Shown in pieces: positions 8,380-17,880 of a stretch of DNA of 64,000 nucleotides (positions within the stretch are counted from its first letter, which is position 1; each line of letters opens with the position of its first letter). The stretch spans positions 1 through 64,000 of the forward strand of contig JACPOK010000035.1 of NCBI GenBank assembly GCA_016191525.1, written 5' to 3'. This DNA comes from Burkholderiales bacterium (lineage in GTDB: Bacteria > Pseudomonadota > Gammaproteobacteria > Burkholderiales > Burkholderiaceae_C). A program made the translations under genes and the position numbers. The notes beneath the pieces are model-generated. The model was not told where the DNA came from. It was given only the letters and a program-made list of their open reading frames with translations, and ran no database searches.

Positions 8380-11300
8380 ATGCATCAGTCGTCCTGCAAG
8401 CCTGCCGCGACGCCCGCCGTCGCCGGCTACCGCCCACTGTCCCTCGCCGTGGCACTTGCCGCCTGTTTTGGCGCGATGCCAGCGCTGGCGCAGCCCAGCG
8501 GGGCGCAGGCCATCCTGGGCAGTGCCAGCATTTCGCAGCAGGGCAGCAAGCTGGTTGTCACCACCACCAACGGCGCGGGAACCAGCCACTCCGCCATCAA
8601 CTGGCAAAGCTTCTCGGTGCCCGCGGGCAGCATCACGCAGTTCAACCAGCCCTCGGCGGCCAGCACCTCCATCAACCGGGTGCTGGGCAGCAACCCCAGC
8701 GCGATCTTCGGCACGCTCACGTCCAACGGCAAGCTGGTGCTGGTCAATCCTTCCGGCATCACCGTGGGCGCCGGCGCGGTGGTCGACACCGCGGGCTTCA
8801 CCGCATCGACCTTGCGCATGGGCGATGCCGACGCGTTGGCCGGGCGGCTTCGCTTTGAAGGCGGCACGAACGGACTGACGGTCGGCGGCCGGATCCTGGC
8901 GCGCTACGGCGACGTCGTGCTTATCGCGCCGGACATCGACACCGCGGCCAGCGCGCTTATCCAGAGCCCCGGCGGCGCTACCATCCTTGCGGCGGGCCGG
9001 AAGGTGGAAGTCACAGGCCGCGGGCTGGAAGGCATCAAGCTCGAGTTGCAGGCGCCGGAAAACAGCGCGGTCAACCTGGGCACGCTGTCCGGCGACGCCG
9101 TGGGTATGTTCGCCGGAACGCTCAGGCACAGTGGCTTCATCAATGCCACGGCGGCCACCAGCGATGGCGGCAAGGTGGTGCTCAAGGGATTGGCACAGGC
9201 CGACATCGGCGGCAGCATCGCGGCAAGCAATGGCAACACAGGCGGGCAGGTGCAGACGACGGCGGCCAGGGTGACGCTCAGAAGCGGGGCCGTGATCGAT
9301 GCCAGCGGCACCAACGGCGGTGGCGAAGTGCTGCTGGGCGGCGGCTGGCAGGGCCATGACGCGCGCATCGCCAACGCAACCACCACGCTGGTGGAGACCG
9401 GTTCACTCATCAAGGCCAATGCCACGGACAACGGAAATGGCGGCACGGTGGTCGTCTGGTCCGACGACACCACGCGCTTCGCTGGACGGATCGAGGCCAA
9501 GGGCGGGGCGCAGGGCGGCGACGGCGGGCGGGTGGAGACCTCCGGCAAGCGAAAACTGGTGTTCACCGGCCAGGTCGACACTTCGGCGCCGAAGGGCACC
9601 GCCGGTACCGTGCTGCTGGATCCTCAGGACATCATCATCGCCGACGGCACAGGTGGCTCCGGCGACCTGGGGCTGACCGACAGCACCATTGACGGCACGG
9701 ATGCGAACTCCAGCACCGATGTGACGATTTCCGAGAACGCGCTGGAGACCAACAGCATCGTGGGCAGCGCGATCACATTGCAGGCCAGCCGCGACGTGAT
9801 CTTCAACAATCTCGCGGACGACCAGCTCAATTTGACCAACGTGGTCGGCGGCAAGTCTTTCACCATCACGGCGGGGCGCGACATCAGGCTGGTAACGCCT
9901 GGCGCGGACGTCAACGACCGCATCATCACGGCCGGTGGCGCCGTGAACATGACCACCACCGCCGGCGCGATCAACCTGGGCGGCATCCGCACCAACGGCG
10001 GCGCGGTCACGCTCAGCGCCGGTGGCGCCGGCGGCACCATCACGATCCGCGAAATCACCACCACGCCGGGCGGCGGCAACGGCGGAAACATCAGCCTGAC
10101 CTCCGGCGGCCTGATGTCGCTGGGTGGCGGCCACATCGACGCACGGCCCAGCGGCGGCACCGCGGGCAACGTTACGATGACGTCGGCAGGCGTGATCATC
10201 ATGCAGGCCGCCAAGACCGTCTATGCCAATGACCTGAAGATGAGCGCCGTCGGCGGCATCAGCAACGGCGCATCAGGCCCACTGGAAATGCAGGTGACGC
10301 AGGTCAACGCCACGAACTCCGGCAGCGGGGACATCCTGCTGACCAACACCATCGCCACCGCCGATGTCACCGTGGCCGACATCGGCACCGTCGGCTACGG
10401 CCTGCGCAACCAGGCCGCGGGCGGGAGCATCAGCATCAGCACAACGCCTTCGGCGGCGCCATCGCTGCCGAAGCTGAACGTTTCAGCGCCCATCACCACG
10501 AACGCGGGCGCCGTTGTGCTCGAGGCCGACCGGATCAACGTGGCCTCGACCATCAATACCGGAAGCGCCACCACGGGTTCGGTCACTTTGAGGCCGCTGG
10601 CCGGGTCCACGGGCCGTGCCATTGACCTCGGGTCGGGCACCGACCTGGCTTCTGCGCTGGAACTGTCGGATGGAGAGCTGGACCAGGTCACCTCGGGCCT
10701 GCTGCGCATCGGCGGCGCAAGCTACACCGGCGGCATCACCCTGTCCCAGAACATCAGCATCGGCAACTCCTTCGCCGACAAGGTCAGCCTGGTCAATGCC
10801 GGCGCCATCCAGAAAACCACCACCCAGACCATCGCGGCCAACAAGCTGAATGTGGAGAGCGCGGCGGCGGTGACGCTGACCAACAATAACAGCGTGACGG
10901 CTCTTTCGGGTACTTACGGGGGCGCCACCGGTTTCTCATTCAACAACAACGGGACGCTGCAGATCAGCACGATCGACAGCGGTACCGGCGTCACCGCGAA
11001 AGCGGGCGCCAGCGGCAACCTGTCCATCACAACGTCGGGCTCGATGACGGTTAACGACAACGTCACCGGCGGCGATTCCGGCGGCAATGTCGTCCTCACG
11101 GCGGGGGGTGTCACGCTGGGCACCGGCAAGGTGGTTTCGGCGCCGGTCGGAAATCTCACCATCGACGGCACCACCAACACCAACAACCTGGTCCTTGGCT
11201 CCGGCACCCTGAGCACGAGTGGCGGCAGCGTCACGGTCACGAACGCCCTGAACGTCACGCTGGGCCAAGTCAATACCACCGGCGGAAATCTGCTGGCGAA

Positions 11301-13188
11301 CACCAACATTGCCGGTTCGCTCAACCAGGATGCGACGAATTTCCTGAGCGTCTCCAGCCTGAACGCGGTAACTGCCGGCACGATCAACCTCGACAACACG
11401 GCCAACCTGCTCAGCAGCGTCATTGGGCTGGCCACCACGAACAGCCCCATTACGCTGCGCGAATCAGACGGCATGTCCATCAGCACAGCGGTGAATGCCG
11501 GCACCGCGCTGGTGGATATTCGCACCAACAATGGAAACCTGACCCTCGCCAGCGGCGGCGGCTCCGTCACCAGCAGCGGCGCCACCCTGATGGCCCAGGG
11601 TGCCACCCGCAACCTGGTCATCCAGGGCAGCATCACCGGCCCCAGCACGCTGAGCGGCGCCAACAACGTCAGCATTTCCAGCGCGGTGGGTGCCCTCACG
11701 ATGAACGGGCCTGTCAACGTCACTGCGGGAACCGGCGCGGTGCTGGTCAGCGGCGCGAACGGCACCACCTTCAACAACCCCATCACCAGTGCCAACATCA
11801 TCGACGTGAGCGGCCTGCTGACGGCCGGCGGCATCATCACCATCCCCAAGCTGAAGATTTCCGCGGGCGGCACCGTCAACGGCAACTTCCAGATTTCAGT
11901 CCCCACCAGCTTCGACTGGGTGGGCGGCACCCTGAGCGGTACCGGCGCCACCATCCTGTCCGGCATCAACACCATCACCGGCAACGTCAACCTGTCGCGG
12001 CCCGTCTCCAACAGCGGCAACATGACGATTAATGGCGCCGGCAACATCGTCATGGCGGCCGGCGGCTCCCTCGACAACACCGGCTCCATCGAACTCGAGA
12101 ACGACAACGGCTTTACCGGCAGCGGCGGCGCGATCACCAACAACGGCTTTTTCCGCAAGCGGATCGGCACCGGGGTCAGCGCCTTCAGCGGGCTGACCAG
12201 TTTCACGAATGCGTCGGGCAAGACCCTGAGGATCTCCGACGGCACTATCACCATGGCTGCGGGCGCGTTCTCCAGCAACGCCGGCCTTATCGACCTGGGG
12301 CCGGGCACTACGCTAAGCAATGGCAATACCACCCTTGCCAACACCGCCTCGGGCGTCGTGCTGGGCCACGGCACGCTGGACCTGGGTACGGGCACCTTCA
12401 ACAATGCCGGCACGATACGCCCGGCCGGCGCCGGCACGGTGGGCACGCTGAATCTCTCGGCGGCAGCCTACAACTACGCCAGCACCTCCAAGTTCGACAT
12501 AGAACTGGTCAACACCGGCGCTTTCGATTCCGTCGCGCATGCCGGCGCCGGCGCGGTGACACTGTCGTCCGGCGCCGTCATCAACCAGATCGACCTCTCG
12601 CCCACCTACGTGACCGGCGATGTCTTCGGCGTGCTCCGCAGCGCGAGCGGCAGCATTGGCGGGACGCTGCCCTCGACGTCGGGCTTCAGCACCGCCGTGG
12701 TGGCCGGCCCGCCCGTCCTGTTGCAGTTGACCAAGCTGCCGCCGCCGCCCCCGTCGGCACCCGCGGCCACGCCGGCGCCCACCCCGGCCCCGACGCCGGC
12801 ACCCACGCCCGCGCCTACCCCTGCACCTACGCCGGCGCCCACACCGGCGCCAACCACCGCGCCCGCGCCTACCCCGGCGCCGACGACGGCGCCCACGTCC
12901 ACGCCCGCACCTACGCCCGCGCCGACGACGGCACCGGCGCCGGCATCAACCACGGCACCCACACCAGCGCCACCTGCCGCCGCCCCCACGGTGGAACTGA
13001 TCGTCGCGCTGCTGCGCAACGACACTTCGCGTGAGGCGGTGGTCAAGGCCGTGGCGGAACAGGAAACGGTGGTGACCACGTTCTTCACGCTGCTGCTCAA
13101 GGAAGAGGCCCGCCAGGCCCTGGAGCGCGACAAGGAAAAACGCAAGTCCGAAATCACCGTGAGCAAAACGGCCTGCGGGCCGGGCTGA
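8380..13188 (+). CDS. Filamentous-haemagglutinin N-terminal domain exoprotein, copy 3
   Basis: About 1602 aa from the ATG at 8380. An in-frame ATG at 8347 would add 11 residues, but 8380 gives an N-terminus (MHQSSCK) in line with copy 2 (MHSID) and has GGGG upstream. The signal peptide ends near MPALA/QPSG. The TPS domain has the INWQSF, INRVLGSNPSAIFGTL and NPSGITVGAG signatures of the family. A long beta-helix-like body closely parallels copy 1, at DNA level as well (compare 61-180 with 9109-9230). A (PAPT)-rich stalk lies at ~12739-12984, then the module beginning near APTVELIVALLRN and ending KTACGPG. It is the last gene of the array and converges on the glcD-like gene 1 base away. It is probably a two-partner-secretion substrate with no partner here. 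Confidence 0.87.
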   Translation: MHQSSCKPAATPAVAGYRPLSLAVALAACFGAMPALAQPSGAQAILGSASISQQGSKLVVTTTNGAGTSHSAINWQSFSVPAGSITQFNQPSAASTSINRVLGSNPSAIFGTLTSNGKLVLVNPSGITVGAGAVVDTAGFTASTLRMGDADALAGRLRFEGGTNGLTVGGRILARYGDVVLIAPDIDTAASALIQSPGGATILAAGRKVEVTGRGLEGIKLELQAPENSAVNLGTLSGDAVGMFAGTLRHSGFINATAATSDGGKVVLKGLAQADIGGSIAASNGNTGGQVQTTAARVTLRSGAVIDASGTNGGGEVLLGGGWQGHDARIANATTTLVETGSLIKANATDNGNGGTVVVWSDDTTRFAGRIEAKGGAQGGDGGRVETSGKRKLVFTGQVDTSAPKGTAGTVLLDPQDIIIADGTGGSGDLGLTDSTIDGTDANSSTDVTISENALETNSIVGSAITLQASRDVIFNNLADDQLNLTNVVGGKSFTITAGRDIRLVTPGADVNDRIITAGGAVNMTTTAGAINLGGIRTNGGAVTLSAGGAGGTITIREITTTPGGGNGGNISLTSGGLMSLGGGHIDARPSGGTAGNVTMTSAGVIIMQAAKTVYANDLKMSAVGGISNGASGPLEMQVTQVNATNSGSGDILLTNTIATADVTVADIGTVGYGLRNQAAGGSISISTTPSAAPSLPKLNVSAPITTNAGAVVLEADRINVASTINTGSATTGSVTLRPLAGSTGRAIDLGSGTDLASALELSDGELDQVTSGLLRIGGASYTGGITLSQNISIGNSFADKVSLVNAGAIQKTTTQTIAANKLNVESAAAVTLTNNNSVTALSGTYGGATGFSFNNNGTLQISTIDSGTGVTAKAGASGNLSITTSGSMTVNDNVTGGDSGGNVVLTAGGVTLGTGKVVSAPVGNLTIDGTTNTNNLVLGSGTLSTSGGSVTVTNALNVTLGQVNTTGGNLLANTNIAGSLNQDATNFLSVSSLNAVTAGTINLDNTANLLSSVIGLATTNSPITLRESDGMSISTAVNAGTALVDIRTNNGNLTLASGGGSVTSSGATLMAQGATRNLVIQGSITGPSTLSGANNVSISSAVGALTMNGPVNVTAGTGAVLVSGANGTTFNNPITSANIIDVSGLLTAGGIITIPKLKISAGGTVNGNFQISVPTSFDWVGGTLSGTGATILSGINTITGNVNLSRPVSNSGNMTINGAGNIVMAAGGSLDNTGSIELENDNGFTGSGGAITNNGFFRKRIGTGVSAFSGLTSFTNASGKTLRISDGTITMAAGAFSSNAGLIDLGPGTTLSNGNTTLANTASGVVLGHGTLDLGTGTFNNAGTIRPAGAGTVGTLNLSAAAYNYASTSKFDIELVNTGAFDSVAHAGAGAVTLSSGAVINQIDLSPTYVTGDVFGVLRSASGSIGGTLPSTSGFSTAVVAGPPVLLQLTKLPPPPPSAPAATPAPTPAPTPAPTPAPTPAPTPAPTPAPTTAPAPTPAPTTAPTSTPAPTPAPTTAPAPASTTAPTPAPPAAAPTVELIVALLRNDTSREAVVKAVAEQETVVTTFFTLLLKEEARQALERDKEKRKSEITVSKTACGPG
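12757..12984 (+). repeat. Imperfect 12-bp (Pro-Ala-Pro-Thr) repeat region, copy 3
   Basis: Pro-Ala-Pro-Thr units interrupted by Thr-Ala and Ser-Thr variants. It is the same stalk position as in copies 1 and 2 but with a different unit count and order. Confidence 0.75.
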
Positions 13189-13189
13189 A

Positions 13190-14683
13190 CTAGAAGCGCG
13201 GCAGCTCAGGGTGGGCGATCCGCCCGCCGCGCACCAGCATCTTGCCGTACTCGGCGCAGCGGTTCAGCGTGGGAATCACCTTGCCGGGGTTGAGCAACGC
13301 CTTCGGGTCGAACGCGCGCTTCACGGCAAACATCTGTTCGTTCTCGGCGGCGCTGAATTGCACGCACATCGAGTTGAGCTTTTCCACGCCCACGCCGTGT
13401 TCGCCCGTCACCGTGCCGCCCATGGCGACGCTGGTTTCCAGGATGTCGGCGCCGAAAAGTTCGGCGCGATGCAGCTGGTCCGCGTCGTTGGCATCGAACA
13501 GGATCAGCGGGTGCAGGTTGCCGTCGCCCGCGTGGAAAACGTTGGCGCAGCGCAGGCCGTATTTGATCTCCATCTGCTGGATCGCCAGCAGGATGTCGGC
13601 CAGCCGCTTGCGCGGGATGGTGGAGTCCATGCACATGTAGTCGGGGCTCATGCGGCCGGACGCGGGGAAGGCGTTCTTGCGGCCGCTCCAGAAACGCAGC
13701 CGCTCGGCCTCGTCGCGGCTGACCGATATCGCGGTGGCGCCGGCCGCCCGCAGCACCTCGCTCATGCGGCCGATTTCCTCTTCCACTTCTTCCGGCGTGC
13801 CGTCGCTCTCGCACAGCAGGATCGCCTCGGCCGACAGGTCGTAGCCCGCGTGCACGAAATCCTCCACCGCCGCCGTCATCGGCTTGTCCATCATCTCCAG
13901 CCCGGCGGGAATGATGCCCCCGGCGATCACCGCTGCCACCGCGCTGCCGGCCTTGCGCACATCGTCGAAGCTGGCCATGATGCAGCGCGCCAGCTGCGGC
14001 CTGGGCACCAGCTTCACGGTGACTTCGGTGGTCACTGCCAGCATGCCCTCGCTGCCGATCACGATGCCCAGCAGCTCATAGCCCGGGGCGTCCAGCGCCT
14101 CGCTGCCGAACTCCACGGCTTCGCCTTCCACCGTGAAGCCGCGCACCTTCATCACGTTGTGCAGAGTCATGCCGTACTTCAGGCAGTGCACGCCGCCGGA
14201 GTTCTCGGCCACGTTGCCGCCTATGGTGCAGGCGATCTGGCTGGACGGGTCGGGCGCGTAGTACAGGTCGTAAGGCGCGGCCGCTTCGCTGATGGCCAGG
14301 TTGCGCACGCCGCATTGCACGCGCGCGGTGCGGCTGGCCGCGTCGATCTTCACGATGCGGTTGAATTTGGCCAGCGACAGCGTCACACCCAGCTTGTGCG
14401 GCATGGCCCCGCCCGACAGGCCGGTGCCGGCGCCGCGCGCCACCACCGGCACCTCCAGCGCGTGGCAGGCACGCAGCACGGCCTGCACCTGCTCCTCGGT
14501 CTCGGGCAGGACCACCACCAGCGGGCGCTCGCGGTAGGCCGTGAGGCCGTCGCATTCATAGGGCGTGGTGTCTTCGCGGCTCCACAGCAGCGCATGGGCC
14601 GGCAGAGCGGCCTGCAGCGCGCGAACCACCTGGGCCTGGCGGCCGGCGCGTTCCAGCACATCGGGAGCGATAGCGGTATTCAT
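13190..14683 (-). CDS. glcD: FAD-linked oxidase, glycolate oxidase subunit GlcD type
   Basis: A 497-aa flavoprotein of the GlcD/D-2-hydroxyacid dehydrogenase family. The PCMH-type FAD-binding domain is N-terminal: VARGAGTGLSGG near residue 85 and IGGNVAENSGG near 155 match its FAD-binding loops. The C-terminal FAD-oxidase domain contains the expected NVFHAGDGNLHP and GEHGVGVEK motifs. GlcD oxidises glycolate to glyoxylate, normally with GlcE and GlcF, which are not in the window, so a related D-2-hydroxyacid (for example D-lactate) dehydrogenase is possible. I chose the ATG at 14683, which has GGGCGG upstream; an ATG at 14692 would add three residues. It converges on the adhesin array with 1 base between stops. 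Confidence 0.88.
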   Translation of the reverse strand: MNTAIAPDVLERAGRQAQVVRALQAALPAHALLWSREDTTPYECDGLTAYRERPLVVVLPETEEQVQAVLRACHALEVPVVARGAGTGLSGGAMPHKLGVTLSLAKFNRIVKIDAASRTARVQCGVRNLAISEAAAPYDLYYAPDPSSQIACTIGGNVAENSGGVHCLKYGMTLHNVMKVRGFTVEGEAVEFGSEALDAPGYELLGIVIGSEGMLAVTTEVTVKLVPRPQLARCIMASFDDVRKAGSAVAAVIAGGIIPAGLEMMDKPMTAAVEDFVHAGYDLSAEAILLCESDGTPEEVEEEIGRMSEVLRAAGATAISVSRDEAERLRFWSGRKNAFPASGRMSPDYMCMDSTIPRKRLADILLAIQQMEIKYGLRCANVFHAGDGNLHPLILFDANDADQLHRAELFGADILETSVAMGGTVTGEHGVGVEKLNSMCVQFSAAENEQMFAVKRAFDPKALLNPGKVIPTLNRCAEYGKMLVRGGRIAHPELPRF

Positions 14684-14758
14684 GCCGCCCATTGTGCGGC
14701 GCGGGCAGCCCGCTGCGCGCGAAAAGATTTCACCGGACCGATGAATCGGGGCGCGGGC

Positions 14759-16513
14759 TCAGGCCGCCGCGGGCTGGGACTCGCCGCCGCCCGGCTCGCG
14801 CGGTTCCAGGTGATGCACTACCTTTTTGGGGTCCTCCAGCACCCGGTCCAGCGCCCAGTTCATGCGCTGCAGCAGGCGCTGCTCGTCCACGCTGCCCTCC
14901 TGGGTGCGCTCGATCGCCCCGTCGGGCACCGATGCCGACACCACGCGAAAACGCAACAACAGGTGTGAGGGCAACTGGGCCACGCTCTCCAGTCCGCGGG
15001 CCACGATGTGCTGCGCCAGCAACCGGCGCGAATCCTCGGCCTGGGGGCCCTCGATCAGCAGCGCGAAGCGTGTGTTGGCGACCCGGCAGACCGTGTCCAC
15101 TTCGCTCACCACCTGCGACAGGCGGGAGGCTGCGACCACCAGCGCCCGGTCGCCTGCCTCGCGCCCTTCGCCTGCGGCGATCTCGGCGTGATTGGCCAGT
15201 TCCACCAGCAGCACGGCGCAGCGGTGGCCCGAACGGCGCGCGCGGCGCATCGCATCGCGCAGGCGCAGCCGCAGCACCGGTGTCACGGTCAGGCCGGTCA
15301 ACGGGTCGGTGCTGTCCAGGGCGCGCAACCTGGCGCGGTTCTCGCTGAAATCCTTGGCGCGCCGGTGCAGGATGTAGAGCAGTACGGGAATTTCGATGGC
15401 CGAGCCGATCAGCACCGCGTACTGCGTGGCCCAGCTGTCGGGCAGCACGCCGGCGGCGCGCAAGGCCGGGAACGGGTAGCTCAGGTGAATCGGCAGGAAG
15501 CCCAGGAACAGCCAGCCCGAATAGGCCTCGCCGCGGCGCCAGGTCCAAAGGCACAGCGAGATGCTCAGTATCACCGACAGCAGGCCGTAGAAGTTCAGCA
15601 TGCCGTAAGTCAGCGCGTTGTGGAACAGCAGGTAAGGCAGGGGAAACACAAGCCCGAACAGCGAGAAACCCACCACCGCCCGGTCCACCCGCCGGCTGTG
15701 GCGCTGCAGGGCGGTGGCCTCGCGGATGAACCAGATGCCCGAGCCCGTCATCAGCAGCATGAAGACCGCCGGCGCCGCGTCATTGAAGTCAGCCCAGCGC
15801 GGCCAGAGGAACAGCCCTCCCATGCCGGTGAAGGCCAGCTGGAACAGCAGCATGCAGGTCACGTAGAGGCAGTACGCATCAAACGCCAGGTCGCCGTACA
15901 GCCGCGCGTGGATCAGGCCGACCACGAACACCAGCAGGCCAAAACCCAGGTAGCCGCCCACCAGCAGGTAAGTCCACTGCTGCTTGAACTGCAGGCTTTC
16001 GCCGGTGAGCAGCTGAACGTAGGGACTGGTCGGCGCGGGCTGGTTCTCCAGCCGCAGCCAGACGGGGCCGCTGCCCTCGCGAACCTGGAACAACGGTGAA
16101 TAGTTGGGGTGGTCCCATTGCCAGACAGGCAGGTGGTCACCGGCGCGCTGTTCGTGCCAGCTGCCGTCGGCCTCGCGCGTGAAGAGGCTGGCGCGGTTGA
16201 TGAACGCCGCGCCCGAGAGCAGCAGGTACCAGCGGTGTGACGCGTCCAGCACGGGCAGGTCAAATCGCATCCACAGCGCCGCGGTGCCCAGCGGGAACGC
16301 GCGGTAGCGGTCCATCGGCAGCAGCTTCGCGGCATCGGCGCCGGCGGCTTCCTGGATGGACGCCCGCCCGGACTCGTCGATCCAGTACCGGCTTTGCAGG
16401 GTGACGTCGCCTTCGCCCTGCGCGGCCCCCGCGGGGTGCAGCCCTGCACTCATCCACAGTGCGGCCAGCAGCGCCAGGCGCAGCCAGCCACGTGCGTGCC
16501 GTGCGGCCGTCAT
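14759..16513 (-). CDS. 7TMR-DISM membrane sensor with degenerate GGDEF domain
   Basis: A 584-aa protein with a signal peptide (to ~residue 30), a periplasmic 7TMR-DISM extracellular domain (~35-170), about seven membrane helices (~180-395) and a C-terminal GGDEF fold beginning at STDPLTGL (~410). The active loop, normally GGDEF, reads ANTRF (residues ~479-483; bases 15065-15079), and the inhibitory RxxD site upstream reads SEVD. Both catalytic and product-binding residues are therefore lost. By family knowledge such domains do not make c-di-GMP and may act as receptors or protein-interaction modules. Its start overlaps the stop of the DUF2236 oxygenase gene by 4 bases, so the two are translationally coupled. 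Confidence 0.85.
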   Translation of the reverse strand: MTAARHARGWLRLALLAALWMSAGLHPAGAAQGEGDVTLQSRYWIDESGRASIQEAAGADAAKLLPMDRYRAFPLGTAALWMRFDLPVLDASHRWYLLLSGAAFINRASLFTREADGSWHEQRAGDHLPVWQWDHPNYSPLFQVREGSGPVWLRLENQPAPTSPYVQLLTGESLQFKQQWTYLLVGGYLGFGLLVFVVGLIHARLYGDLAFDAYCLYVTCMLLFQLAFTGMGGLFLWPRWADFNDAAPAVFMLLMTGSGIWFIREATALQRHSRRVDRAVVGFSLFGLVFPLPYLLFHNALTYGMLNFYGLLSVILSISLCLWTWRRGEAYSGWLFLGFLPIHLSYPFPALRAAGVLPDSWATQYAVLIGSAIEIPVLLYILHRRAKDFSENRARLRALDSTDPLTGLTVTPVLRLRLRDAMRRARRSGHRCAVLLVELANHAEIAAGEGREAGDRALVVAASRLSQVVSEVDTVCRVANTRFALLIEGPQAEDSRRLLAQHIVARGLESVAQLPSHLLLRFRVVSASVPDGAIERTQEGSVDEQRLLQRMNWALDRVLEDPKKVVHHLEPREPGGGESQPAAA

Positions 16514-17880
16514 GCGCGGGGCTTCCAGGGGCCGACGGTGGTCAGCCGGTCTTCCAGCCGGTTCACCCAGCCGGGTGACCGCGCATCCTCATGCCATCCC
16601 GCCACCGTGCTGTGCATAGGCTGCAGCAGTTCAGCGGGCAGGGCCAGCGGGCGCGTCTGGTCCAGCAGGAAGCGCGTCAACAGGTGATAGCCCACCACGC
16701 GGGTGAACATCCGCGTGAGCGAAAAATCAGGCAAGGCGAGCCGCACGATTGCGTCGAACAGGCGCACCGCGAAGAACCCGGTGCGAAACACCAGCCAGGC
16801 GAGCAGGCCCACATGCTCATTGAGGCCGATGCTGCCGGCGGTGCCCGGCCCGACCAGCCAACGGGTGAGCGGCACGGGCAGCTGGCGGATCACCGGCAGC
16901 TTGATCGCGCGCGCCATGGTGGCCATCAATGCCCGGCCCAGGCCCGGCCGGTCGTCGGGCGACGGCTGCTGCACGCGCGCCATGGCCTGGATGCTGTCGA
17001 ACATGTCGCGCGCTTCGTCCATGGTGCGCGCCATGAGGTCGTCGCGAATTCCCAATACGTGGCCGGCCACGTTCCAGGTGTGCAGGCAGGCTTCTTCCTG
17101 CGCGGTGGAAAGGGGAACGCCCAGCGCGCGCAGGCCCTTGAGGAACACGTAGCCGAAAGTGAGCAGGGTGTATGCGAGCTCCAGCTGGTTGCAGGGCAGC
17201 CCCTGCCGCGCCACGTCCCAGCCATGCGCCACCAGGGCCTGGTGCAGGCTGGCGCCGCGGCCGGCGTCAGCGAGGGGCACAACCCGGGCGCCGGCCTGCT
17301 GCGGCGGGCCGCGCAGTATCAGGTGGCGGATGGTCGCGTGGATCAGGCGCACCTTGAGCACCTGCGCCACGCCACCGCCTTCGCCACCCGCGAGGCCGCC
17401 TTTCATCATGACCGGGAACACCATGGCCGCCGTCTGCCGGATCCTGTGCTCGGTATGGGCCTCCAGCTGGCCGGCGATGTGCAGCACTTCCGCCAGGTCA
17501 GGCAGCACATAGCACTGCGGCAGGCTGGCGCAGAACAGCAGGGTGCAGGACAGCGGGCCGTAGTCCATGAACACGTCCTCGGCGAGTTCGATGTCGGCGG
17601 GGCGGGCCCATGCCGGAAGCTGGCGGCCTTCCGCCAGGTAGGCCTGCAGCGCAGCCACGACCTGGGGGTCGGCGTCCATTTCCGCAGGGGACCACGCGGC
17701 CAGCGTGGCGTTGGTGGTCCATTGCGCCATCAGCCGCGTCGCCAGGCCGAGCCGGGCCATGCCGGGGCCCATGGCGCCTTCGGCGTCGGACCACGGGCCG
17801 GCGATGGCGGCCACCGTTCGGTCGGCCAGCGGGTCGGCCTCGCGGGCCATCGCGGTCCAGCGTGCGTCAGCTGCCGTCAT
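16510..17880 (-). CDS. DUF2236 / MpaB family oxygenase, latex-clearing-protein-like
   Basis: A 456-aa protein taken from the ATG at 17880, which overlaps the upstream CruF-like gene by 14 bases; a longer frame to 17976 would run inside that gene and is unlikely. It looks like the DUF2236 family, which contains the haem-b rubber oxygenase Lcp and fungal MpaB. By eye it keeps Arg146-xxx-Thr150 (RIRQT) and His181 (VRLIHATIR), 31 residues after Thr150. These correspond in spacing to Lcp Arg164, Thr168 and axial His198. No secretion signal is evident, so a cytoplasmic or peripheral location is likely. The linkage to a carotenoid hydratase gene suggests a polyene or isoprenoid substrate, which is inference only. 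Confidence 0.78.
   Translation of the reverse strand: MTAADARWTAMAREADPLADRTVAAIAGPWSDAEGAMGPGMARLGLATRLMAQWTTNATLAAWSPAEMDADPQVVAALQAYLAEGRQLPAWARPADIELAEDVFMDYGPLSCTLLFCASLPQCYVLPDLAEVLHIAGQLEAHTEHRIRQTAAMVFPVMMKGGLAGGEGGGVAQVLKVRLIHATIRHLILRGPPQQAGARVVPLADAGRGASLHQALVAHGWDVARQGLPCNQLELAYTLLTFGYVFLKGLRALGVPLSTAQEEACLHTWNVAGHVLGIRDDLMARTMDEARDMFDSIQAMARVQQPSPDDRPGLGRALMATMARAIKLPVIRQLPVPLTRWLVGPGTAGSIGLNEHVGLLAWLVFRTGFFAVRLFDAIVRLALPDFSLTRMFTRVVGYHLLTRFLLDQTRPLALPAELLQPMHSTVAGWHEDARSPGWVNRLEDRLTTVGPWKPRA

Noticed and set aside
13211-14968. 585-codon plus-strand frame opposite the GlcD gene
   Set aside because: The minus strand encodes a full-length GlcD with FAD-site motifs; the plus-strand translation is His/Gln/Arg-rich with no domain.
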